Part shown: positions 7,806 through 15,138 of the stretch, in pieces | How positions within the stretch are numbered: the stretch's first letter is position 1 | Layout of the letters: each line of letters starts with the position of its first letter | NCBI RefSeq assembly: GCF_900176515.1 | Contig: NZ_FWXV01000006.1 | Span: 496,001 to 560,000 of the forward strand | Reading direction: 5' to 3' | Length of the DNA: 64,000 bases | From: Kibdelosporangium aridum | GTDB lineage: Bacteria > Actinomycetota > Actinomycetes > Mycobacteriales > Pseudonocardiaceae | The notes under the pieces: generated by a model | Told to the model about the DNA's origin: nothing | What the model saw: the letters and a program-made list of their open reading frames with translations, nothing else | Database searches by the model: none | Position numbers and translations under genes: made by a program

Positions 7806-9968
7806 ATGAGTTCGTTCGATGACAGCCTGCAGCCTGTACTGGGCAAGAAGTCGGCCGACGCCCTGTCGGCCGCCCTTGACCTGCACACGATCGGCGACCT
7901 GTTGCGGCACTACCCGCGCCGGTATGTCGAGTTCGGCGAGCTGACCGACATCGCCGGGCTGGAGATCGGCGAACACGTGACGATCCAGGCCGAGATCACC
8001 AGGGTCACGCGGCACCAGATGCGCCAGCGGCACGGCACGCGTACCGAGGTCGAGATCACCGACGGGCAGCGCAAGCTGACCATGTCCTTCTTCAACCAGC
8101 TGGGGAAGTACAAGGAGCAGCTGCAGGTCGGCAAGCAGGGCTTCTTCGCGGGCAAAGTCGGCATGTTCAACAAGAAGCTGCAGCTGCAGAACCCGGAAGT
8201 GCAGATCTTCGAGGACGAGGACGACGGCCAGCTGCAGAAGATGCGGCCGGTCTACCCGGCGGCCGCGAAGATGCCGACGTGGAAGATCAGCAACTGCGTG
8301 AAGCAGCTGCTCGAGGTCTGGGACGGCGCGGACGACCCGCTGCCGCTTGACCTGCGCAAAGACCGCGGAATGATGCCGCTCGACGCGGCGCTGCGGGCGA
8401 TCCACATGCCCGAAGGCTGGGATCAGATTGGCGCGGCCCGTAAGCGCCTGAAGTGGGACGAGGCAATCGCCGTCCAGCTCGCGCTGGCGCTGCGCCGCCA
8501 AGCCGCCGCAGCCCGGCCCGCGCCGTCGTGCCCGCGTAAGTCCGGCGGCATCCTGGACGCGTTCGACGCCCGCCTGCCCTTCGAATTGACCGCGGGACAA
8601 CAAGAGGTCGGCGAGACCATCGCGGCGGACCTGACCAGCCAGCACCCGATGAACCGGCTGCTGCAAGGAGAAGTCGGCAGCGGAAAGACGATCGTGGCGC
8701 TGCGCGCGATGCTGCAGGTCGTCGACTCGGGCAGGCAAGCCGCGATGCTCGCCCCGACCGAAGTCCTTGCCGCGCAGCACGCCCGGTCATTGCAGGAAAT
8801 GCTCGGCGACCTGGCCCAAGCGGGGGAACTCGGCGGTGCCGAACAAGCAACCCGGCTGACTTTGCTGACCGGCTCATTGCCTGCGGCGGCTCGTAAGCAG
8901 GCTTTGCTGGACGCGGCATCCGGCGCGGCGGGGATAGTGGTCGGCACCCATGCGTTGATCCAGGACAAGGTGTCGTTCGCCGACCTGGGCTTCGTCGTCG
9001 TGGACGAACAGCACCGTTTCGGCGTGGAACAACGAGATGCTCTGCGCACTCGTGCCGCCGACGGTTCCAGCCCGCACGTGCTGGTCATGACGGCAACGCC
9101 GATTCCCCGCACGGTCGCGATGACTGTGTACGGGGACTTGGAGACTTCGGCTCTGCGCGAGTTGCCGCGTGGACGCTCGCCCATCGCCACGAATGTGGTG
9201 CCGGTTGCCGAGAAACCTCAATGGCTCGAGCGAGTCTGGCAACGGGTACGCGAGGAGATCGCCAACGGCCACCAGGCCTACGTGGTCTGCCCACGCATCG
9301 GCGAGGCAGGCGCGGAGGAGATGGAAGAGCCACCGTTGAACGACGACGGCCGCCGTCAGCCACTGGCCGTCGAGGAAGTCGCACCCATGCTGGCCGCCGG
9401 CCCGTTGAAGGGCCTGCGGATCGCGGTACTGCACGGCAAGATGCCCCCGGACGACAAGGACGCGACCATGCGCGCCTTCGCCTCAGGCGAGGTCGATGTT
9501 CTGGTCGCCACGACGGTGGTCGAGGTGGGCGTCAACGTCCCCAACGCCACCGCCATGGTGATCATGGACGCGGACCGATTCGGGGTGAGCCAGCTTCACC
9601 AGCTGCGCGGCCGCGTAGGCCGGGGAAGCGCCCCAGGCCTGTGCCTCCTGGTCAGCGAGGCCCTGGAAGGCACAACAACCCGCGAACGCCTCGACGCCGT
9701 CGCGTCCACATTGGACGGCTTCGAGCTGGCGCAGCTCGACCTGGAAATCCGCCGCGAAGGCGACATCCTGGGCGCGACCCAGTCAGGCCGGAAATCCCAG
9801 CTGAAGATGTTGTCGCTGCTGCGGGATGCGGAAATGATCGCTGAAGCCCGCGAAGTCGCCCAGCGATTGGTGACAGCGGACCCGGGTCTGCAAAAGAGCC
9901 CTGGCCTGCGCGCGATGGCCGAAACCCTGATCGACTCGGAACGAGCGGAGTTCCTGCAGAAGGCCTGA
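7806..9968 (+). CDS. recG: ATP-dependent DNA helicase RecG
   Basis: 720 residues. RecG is a branch-migrating helicase that regresses stalled forks and processes Holliday and D/R-loop structures. In order: N-terminal wedge/OB-fold (~1-160), helicase domain 1 with Walker A GEVGSGKT and the DEQH box in VVDEQHRFG, the TATPIPRT motif III, helicase domain 2 with ATTVVEVGVNVP, then QLRGRVGRG (motif VI) and the C-terminal TRG-type hook. The length is typical. The ATG at 7806 has no ribosome-binding site and directly follows the RecA-NDp-type promoter. Confidence 0.96.
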   Translation: MSSFDDSLQPVLGKKSADALSAALDLHTIGDLLRHYPRRYVEFGELTDIAGLEIGEHVTIQAEITRVTRHQMRQRHGTRTEVEITDGQRKLTMSFFNQLGKYKEQLQVGKQGFFAGKVGMFNKKLQLQNPEVQIFEDEDDGQLQKMRPVYPAAAKMPTWKISNCVKQLLEVWDGADDPLPLDLRKDRGMMPLDAALRAIHMPEGWDQIGAARKRLKWDEAIAVQLALALRRQAAAARPAPSCPRKSGGILDAFDARLPFELTAGQQEVGETIAADLTSQHPMNRLLQGEVGSGKTIVALRAMLQVVDSGRQAAMLAPTEVLAAQHARSLQEMLGDLAQAGELGGAEQATRLTLLTGSLPAAARKQALLDAASGAAGIVVGTHALIQDKVSFADLGFVVVDEQHRFGVEQRDALRTRAADGSSPHVLVMTATPIPRTVAMTVYGDLETSALRELPRGRSPIATNVVPVAEKPQWLERVWQRVREEIANGHQAYVVCPRIGEAGAEEMEEPPLNDDGRRQPLAVEEVAPMLAAGPLKGLRIAVLHGKMPPDDKDATMRAFASGEVDVLVATTVVEVGVNVPNATAMVIMDADRFGVSQLHQLRGRVGRGSAPGLCLLVSEALEGTTTRERLDAVASTLDGFELAQLDLEIRREGDILGATQSGRKSQLKMLSLLRDAEMIAEAREVAQRLVTADPGLQKSPGLRAMAETLIDSERAEFLQKA

Positions 9969-10046
9969 CGCTGCCCCAATTGGTACAGGATCCAGCCAGC
10001 GAACCGGACCTTATCGCGGTACCACTTCGCTGTCAGGCTCGTGGCC

Positions 10047-11387
10047 ATGACAACAGCGATCAGACCAAGCATCGAGCGCAAGCTGGACGGCCAGTTGCTC
10101 CTCCCAGGCGACACCGGCTACGACGAGTCCCGCACGGTATGGAACGGCATGATCGCCCGGCGGCCACGCATGATCATCCGTGCGGCGAGCGTCGAGGATG
10201 TTGTGACTGCGGTGCGTACCGCGCGTGAACTCGACCTTGAGATCGGCGTGCGGTGTGGCGGGCACAGCTCGATCGGCCTGGCGGTTCCGCAAGACGGCCT
10301 CATGATCGATCTGGCCCCGCTCACCGGCGTGCACGTCGACCCGGACCGACGGCGTGCCTGGATCCAGGGCGGCGCACTGCTGGGCGTCCTCGACCAGGCC
10401 AGTCAGCGCTACGGCCTGGCCACCACGGCCGGCAACGTCTCGCACACCGGCGTCGGCGGGCTCACCCTCGGCGGCGGCATGGGATGGCTTGCCCGCCAAT
10501 ACGGCCTGGCCTGCGACAACGTGGCGTCGTACACGATGGTCACCGCCGACGGGGAAGTCGTCAGGGCGAGCCAGACCGAACGTCCCGAGCTGTTCTGGGG
10601 CCTGCGCGGCGGCGGCGGAAACTTCGGCATAGTCACCGAGTTCGAGTTCCGCCTGCACCCGATCGGCACCCGGACACTGGTCGCCGAATACACATTTCCC
10701 TTGGACAGGGCCATTCCCGCACTCAAAGCGTGGCGCGACCTGAACATCGAGGCGCCGCGTGAAGCCACCTTCACCGCCAGCATCGGCCAGGACAACGCGG
10801 CCACCCTCGGCTTCGTCTGGGTCGGCGACCCCCAGCGCGCCAGTCGGCTGCTGCACAACTTCCAGGCGCTCGGCACGCCAGCCGCCACCCACATCACCGA
10901 AATGTCCTATCTAGACCTTCAGCGCCGCGAGGACACGGTGGAACGGCATTCGCTTCGCCGGTACTCCAAGGGCCACTACCTCCAGCAGTTCCCGGACGCC
11001 GCGATCGAAGCCTTCGTGCATCGGGGTGGCTCCCGGGTCGGCGTGGGCCTGCAGGCCTACGGCGGCGCGATCGCCGACGTGCCCGACGAAGACGCGGCGT
11101 TCTCCCACCGCGCCACCCTGTTCGAGTTCGGCACCGGCACGACCTGGACCGACCCCGCCTCCGACGCGGTCCGGATCGCCGCCGCCCGGCGCAGCGCCGC
11201 CGCCATGGCCTCATTCGCCCACGGCGTATACGTCAACGCTCTGTCCGACGAGGGCGCCGAGGGCGTCCGGCGCGCCTACTCACCGGCAAAGCTCGCCCGC
11301 CTGATCGCCCTCAAGGACGCCTACGACCCACACAACGTGTTCCACCTCAACCAGAACATCCAACCCAGCACAGGACGCGACCAGTGA
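10047..11387 (+). CDS. FAD-linked oxidase of the BBE (berberine bridge-like) family
   Basis: About 446 residues. It has an FAD-binding type 4 domain (VGxxRCGGHSSIGLAV-like; the His of CGGHS is the usual 8-alpha-histidyl FAD attachment site), GGLTLGGGMGWL, RGGGGNFGIVTEFEF, and a C-terminal BBE motif YDPHNVFHLNQNI. The cysteine that makes the second flavin bond in bicovalent members is absent (GNVSHTGVGG), so FAD should be held by one covalent link. Such enzymes oxidise sugars or tailor natural products; the substrate is unknown and there is no signal peptide. The start is ATG 10047 or GTG 10041, two codons apart. Confidence 0.88.
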   Translation: MTTAIRPSIERKLDGQLLLPGDTGYDESRTVWNGMIARRPRMIIRAASVEDVVTAVRTARELDLEIGVRCGGHSSIGLAVPQDGLMIDLAPLTGVHVDPDRRRAWIQGGALLGVLDQASQRYGLATTAGNVSHTGVGGLTLGGGMGWLARQYGLACDNVASYTMVTADGEVVRASQTERPELFWGLRGGGGNFGIVTEFEFRLHPIGTRTLVAEYTFPLDRAIPALKAWRDLNIEAPREATFTASIGQDNAATLGFVWVGDPQRASRLLHNFQALGTPAATHITEMSYLDLQRREDTVERHSLRRYSKGHYLQQFPDAAIEAFVHRGGSRVGVGLQAYGGAIADVPDEDAAFSHRATLFEFGTGTTWTDPASDAVRIAAARRSAAAMASFAHGVYVNALSDEGAEGVRRAYSPAKLARLIALKDAYDPHNVFHLNQNIQPSTGRDQ

Positions 11388-11861
11388 ACGACACCGCGCC
11401 ACAGGCCCGGTTCACTTGTCATCGGCCGGTTTTCGTGGCGGGCCCGAGTCACAGGGTGGATCGGAGGAAGCATCGTTGGGGTGGCCTCCGGCCCCCGGAA
11501 TCCAGCCTAGGCGGCGGGGACGGTGCGAGACAGTTGGTGCAAGATCGACGTGTGGATAGCGGGTGGCTGGGGATAACTGCCGCTTGAACCGCTCGCCAGG
11601 TCCAGGGCTTGTCGGTACCCGTCATTAGGCTGGTGATCGGGGGCCGGAGGCCGCCGCGGCAGGGGAGTCAGGTGCAGGCGGGGTGTATTGGCGGTCTGTT
11701 TGTGGATGGATTGGGTGATGTGGGTTGGGCTGACCGGCCTCGGCGGTTAGACGGGTGATCCGGGTGGGCCGTCCACGGGGAGCCATGGGCTGGGCGGGGC
11801 GCGGTGTCTCAGCGGATTGCCTGTGGACAGGTGGGCAATGTGGATCTTCGCTCGCCCGGGG

Positions 11862-11884
11862 TTGTCGGTGGTCGGCCGTAGGCT
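11862..11884 (+). promoter_or_regulatory. RecA-NDp-like box, repeat unit 3
   Basis: TTGTCGGTG, GTCGGCCG spacer, TAGGCT: exact match to tTGTCRGTG-N8-TAnnnT. No start codon lies at the usual leaderless distance and no plausible gene follows. Confidence 0.6.
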
Positions 11885-12119
11885 GGTGTTCGTGGGGCCA
11901 GAGGCCGCCTGCGAGAGGGCATGGGCAGAGTGCGGTGCCTCGGTGGTCCGCTTGTGAACAGTGGCCGAATGTGGATGTTCGCCCGCCTGGGGTTGTCGCT
12001 GGTTACTCGGGGCTTGTGTTGGAGGGCGGAGGCCGCGCACAGGGGCGCGCGCAAGGTTCGGTGTCTTGGTGGTCTGCCTGTGGACAAGGTGGGCAATGTG
12101 GATCTTCGCTCGCCCGGGG

Positions 12120-12142
12120 TTGTCGGTGGTCGGCCGTAGGCT
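12120..12142 (+). promoter_or_regulatory. RecA-NDp-like box, repeat unit 5
   Basis: Exact match to tTGTCRGTG-N8-TAnnnT, identical to the box at 11862 and 258 bp from it, inside the recently duplicated block. Confidence 0.6.
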
Positions 12143-12380
12143 GATGTTCGTGGGGCCAGAGGCCGCCTGCGAGAGGGCATGGGCAGAGTGCGGTGCCTCG
12201 GTGGTCTGCCTGTGGACAGGTCGCCGATGCGCATCTTCGCCTAGCCGGGATTGTCGGTAGTCGCCCGTACGCTGGAGACCGGGGCCGGAGGTTGCCTGCA
12301 CGAAAGTCACGCGCAAGGTTCGGTGTCTTGGTGGTCTGCCTGTGGACGGGTTGCGAGTGTGGATTTTCGCCCACCCGAGA

Positions 12381-12403
12381 TTGTCGGTGGTCGGCCGTAG
12401 GCT
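12381..12403 (+). promoter_or_regulatory. RecA-NDp-like box, repeat unit 7
   Basis: Exact match (TTGTCGGTG, 8-bp spacer, TAGGCT), in the same orientation as the others. Unit 6 at 12251 is nearly as good (TTGTCGGTA, TACGCT), as is unit 1 at 11609 (TTGTCGGTA, TAGGCT). Confidence 0.6.
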
Positions 12404-12763
12404 GGTGTTCGGGGGGCCGGAGGCCGCCCGCAAGACGGCACGCACAGAGTGCGGTGCCTCGGCGGTCCGCCTGTGGATAGGTTGCGGGTGCGGATGTTCG
12501 CCCGCCCGCGGTTGTCGGTGGTTACTTGTGGGCTGGTGTTGAGGTCCGGAGGCCGCCTGCGCGAAAGTCACGCGCAAGGTTCGGTGTCTTGGCGGTCCGC
12601 TTGCGGCAAGTCGGCGGTGCGGATGTCCGCTCGCCCGGGATCGTCAGTGGTTATTCGTGGGCTTGCGGCCGGGGCTGCCCGCAGGGGAACCAGGCGCAGG
12701 GTGCGGTGGCTCGGCAGTCTGCCTGTGGACACGTTAGCGGTGTGGATCTTCGCTCGCCCGGGA

Positions 12764-12786
12764 TTGTCGGTGGTCGCCCGTAGGCT
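12764..12786 (+). promoter_or_regulatory. RecA-NDp-like box, last repeat unit
   Basis: Exact match with spacer GTCGCCCG and TAGGCT. A transcript from here would read through the hairpin at 12844-12865 and then run antisense to the DivIVA-like gene. Confidence 0.6.
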
Positions 12787-12843
12787 GGAGATCGGGGGCC
12801 GGAGGCCGCGCAGCCAAACCGCCACCGCCCAGCCAAGCCGGAA

Positions 12844-12865
12844 GCCGCGCACAAAAGAGCGCGGC
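12844..12865. terminator. Hairpin downstream of the repeat array
   Basis: GCCGCGC (12844-12850) and GCGCGGC (12859-12865) pair perfectly around ACAAAAGA. It lies between the array and the convergent DivIVA-like gene, with no U-tract. It is a plausible stop for array transcripts, or a terminator for the gene ending at 13000. Confidence 0.4.
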
Positions 12866-12999
12866 CCGATTCAAAGCCCCGAGCAACAGCCCGCCGAGCA
12901 ACAGCCGCGCTCATGCAGCCGCCGCTCATGCAGCCGGTCACGACGATCCTCAGCGAATCTCCAAGGCCGAAACGCCCAAACAGAAGCCCTGTCCAGGCG

Positions 13000-13995
13000 C
13001 TACTTCTCGTCGGCGTCGAAGTGCTTGATCGCTTCTTGGACCGCCTGGTTCGTTGCCGCGAGCCGTTCCGCGATCTGGTTACGGAGCTCGATCAGCCGCT
13101 TCGTCGAAGTGTCCGCCTCGGTCTGCTTCTGCTCGGCCTTCGACAGGATCTCCGCTGCGATTTCCTCCGCACCCGACTTCGTCTCCGTCGCCACGCGTTC
13201 GGCGTCGGCCAGCTGGGCGGCGATCGCCTGCTTGGTTTCCTCGGACAGTTTGTTGCGCTCGGCCGCGGCTTGTTCGTCGAGCTTCGCCCGGGCTGCCGCT
13301 GATTCCTTCTCGAGGGCTTCGGCTGCTTTCTTCGCGTCCGCGACGATCTTCGCCGCTTCTGCCCGCGCCTCGGTCATCAGCTGGGTGTGTTCGGCCGTCA
13401 GCTTTGTCTTGAGCTGGTCGTATTCGGCGTCGAGGTCGTTGTGGTGCTTGGTGTACTTCTCTTCCAGTTCCGCCCGGCGCCGGTCCAGTTCCGCCATCCG
13501 GGTGTCGTGCTGGGTCTGCAGTTCGCCTGCCAGTGCGTCGGCTTTTGTCCGGATCTTCGCCGCGTACTTGTCCGCGTCGTCTCGGATCTTCACCGCGTAC
13601 TTGTCCGCCGCGAAGCGGGTCTCCGTTGAGTATTTGTCCGCTTTCGCGCGAAGTTCTTTCACGTGTTCTTCGCCGCCTCGGCGAAGTTCCGCCACTTCTT
13701 CCTCGGCCAGGCGCATCATCTCGCGCACGCGCTCGGTCATCGCCGTCGCGCTGCTGGGGTTGGTGGCCATCCGTTCGAGACGGGCCTTGGTGTCCGTCAG
13801 CTCCTGCTGCGCGTAGTTCAACGCCTTGGTCAGCTCGGCCACCCGCGCGTTCGCCTCGTCGCGAGCTATCGAGGCGTCTTTGAGATCGCTGACGAGCCCT
13901 GTGACCCGCTCGTTCACCTGCTTCTTGTTGTATCCGTTCAACGCGGAGTCGAAGTAGGTGGGCGTGGACTTCTGGGACTCGTTGGCAACGGCCAT
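13000..13995 (-). CDS. DivIVA-like coiled-coil protein
   Basis: 331 residues. Residues ~14-30 contain FDSALNGYNKKQVNERV, which resembles the DivIVA membrane-targeting segment (FxxxLxGYxxxQVxxxV). Almost all the rest is Ala/Glu/Lys-rich coiled coil, with a short internal repeat ADKYAxKIRxxADKYA near residues 120-150. Proteins of this build act as polar or septal scaffolds in actinobacteria (Wag31, Scy and FilP are relatives in architecture). It is cytoplasmic, with no TM segment. The ATG at 13995 is divergent from the LuxR gene. Which scaffold it corresponds to cannot be told from sequence alone. Confidence 0.8.
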   Translation of the reverse strand: MAVANESQKSTPTYFDSALNGYNKKQVNERVTGLVSDLKDASIARDEANARVAELTKALNYAQQELTDTKARLERMATNPSSATAMTERVREMMRLAEEEVAELRRGGEEHVKELRAKADKYSTETRFAADKYAVKIRDDADKYAAKIRTKADALAGELQTQHDTRMAELDRRRAELEEKYTKHHNDLDAEYDQLKTKLTAEHTQLMTEARAEAAKIVADAKKAAEALEKESAAARAKLDEQAAAERNKLSEETKQAIAAQLADAERVATETKSGAEEIAAEILSKAEQKQTEADTSTKRLIELRNQIAERLAATNQAVQEAIKHFDADEK

Positions 13996-14208
13996 TGCAC
14001 CACTTTAGTGAATCCCTCGATCGCGCAACGTGTGAGGTGCGCCCCGCAGGCAGTAGTGATCTTGGTCCGGACGGCCCATTGGTGATCACCTTGTGGACTG
14101 ACCCGCATGCGGACAGTCAATTAGCCCTAATGGTCCAGACCTGTCCGTCGCCGGTCGTTTACCCTGTGTCCACACCCCTATGCGGCGTGGCGGGAAGTAG
14201 GCCGCACT

Positions 14209-15036
14209 ATGTCGGAGTGCCGACACACGGTCGTCCTGCGTTGCGTGGACGGCCTGCTAAGGGATGCGCTTGCCAACTGGATAGCGTCTTTGCCTGGATA
14301 TCTGGTCGCCGGAGCAGCGGCGACGGGCGATGGTCTGCTGCGACTGTGCACCCTGCGATCGCCCGACACGGCAGTGGTCGAACTGCGTTCGGCCGCTCCG
14401 GAAGAGCTCGAGTTCGTCGGAGAACTGCGTGCGGTCCGCTGTGAACCGCACATCGTCGGCCTGCATCGCGCACTGGACGCGCGCAGCCTCGCGTTCCTGC
14501 ACCACGCCGGGGTCCACCGGCTGGTCAGCACGCGGTTCGGCGTCGCGGGACTGCGTGACGCGCTTGCCGAGGCCGACGAAGGCTGGCGGCCCGTGGTCCC
14601 CGGCCATGGGCTGAGCGCCCGTGAACTGGAGATCCTCGCCCTGATCTGCGCGGGCTGCTCGGCCGCGGAGATCGCCGGGGAACTGGGCATCAGCCCGCAC
14701 ACCGTGACCAACCACAAACGCCGGATCTTCGCCAAGCTGGACGTGCAGAGCCGCACGCAGGCCACCGCCGAGGTCGGCAGGCTCGGCATGCGGCTGCCCG
14801 GCCAGCAGACGCGAAGACCCAACGGCGAGGCGCCCCGCAACCTGACCAAACGGGAGCGCGACATCCTCGACTCGATCGCCAGGGGCGAATCGGTCCGGCA
14901 GACCGCGCAGGCCCTCGGCATCGCCATCAAGACCGTCCAAAGCGAACAGCGGCAGCTGTTCTCCAAGCTCAGCGCCCGCAACCGCCCGCAAGCCCTGACC
15001 AACGCGCGCGGTTACGGCCTGGTCGATTCCAACTAG
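14209..15036 (+). CDS. LuxR-type regulator with two tandem HTH domains and a pseudo-receiver
   Basis: 275 residues. Residues ~1-125 look like a receiver-type domain, but the usual phosphoacceptor region (DVVLLD-like) reads TAVVELRS with no aspartate, so phosphorylation is unlikely. Two separate LuxR/GerE helix-turn-helix domains follow: one beginning LSARELEILALICAG with ISPHTVTNHKRRIFAKL, the second beginning LTKRERDILDSIARG with IAIKTVQSEQRQLFSKL. NarL-type regulators normally have a single HTH. It is a cytoplasmic transcription factor of unknown targets. The gene stands alone, divergent from the DivIVA-like gene and ~100 bp before pyc. Confidence 0.88.
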   Translation: MSECRHTVVLRCVDGLLRDALANWIASLPGYLVAGAAATGDGLLRLCTLRSPDTAVVELRSAAPEELEFVGELRAVRCEPHIVGLHRALDARSLAFLHHAGVHRLVSTRFGVAGLRDALAEADEGWRPVVPGHGLSARELEILALICAGCSAAEIAGELGISPHTVTNHKRRIFAKLDVQSRTQATAEVGRLGMRLPGQQTRRPNGEAPRNLTKRERDILDSIARGESVRQTAQALGIAIKTVQSEQRQLFSKLSARNRPQALTNARGYGLVDSN

Positions 15037-15138
15037 TGGACACGTCCGCATGACATCGATCACCTGAACCCGTGCCCCGGATGCCTCCGACCGGTAGCGT
15101 TCTCCGGACGACCAGCGCGACCAGGAGGTATCCGGGCG

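Larger units (their letters stand above)
11609..12815 (+). repeat. Array of ~10 tandem ~130-bp repeats, most with a RecA-NDp-like box
   Basis: Fills most of the gene-free stretch 11388-12999. Using the TTGTCGGTG anchor, units begin near 11609, 11734 (degenerate), 11862, 11993, 12120, 12251, 12381, 12512, 12640 and 12764 (last one truncated), a period of 124-131 bp. A consensus unit has TTGTCGGTG-N8-TAGGCT, then a GGGGCCGGAGGCCGC-like stretch, GTGCGGTGCCTCGG or TTCGGTGTCTTGG, then CTGTGGAC, then TTCGCTCGCCCGG. Blocks 11831-11948 and 12089-12206 differ at one base in 118, so a two-unit block was duplicated recently. Lengths are not multiples of three, so open frames here change phase between units and are not coding. 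11388-11608 holds only weak similarity to the unit; 12816-12999 holds a hairpin and short direct repeats. Confidence 0.9.

Noticed and set aside
11384..11587. 67-codon open frame overlapping the stop of the FAD oxidase gene (GTGA)
   Set aside because: Composition and frame do not look coding, there is no recognisable motif, and it runs into DNA that weakly resembles the repeat unit.
11747..12577. 276-codon minus-strand frame with a repetitive TTDNPGRAKIHIAHL-like peptide, and similar + frames
   Set aside because: It is a translation of the ~130-bp repeats. Unit lengths of 124-131 bp are mostly not multiples of three, so the repeats shift phase and no frame is maintained.
11609..12815. CRISPR array
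   Set aside because: Units are ~130 bp, diverge along their whole length and have no short exact repeats with unique spacers; no cas genes are present.
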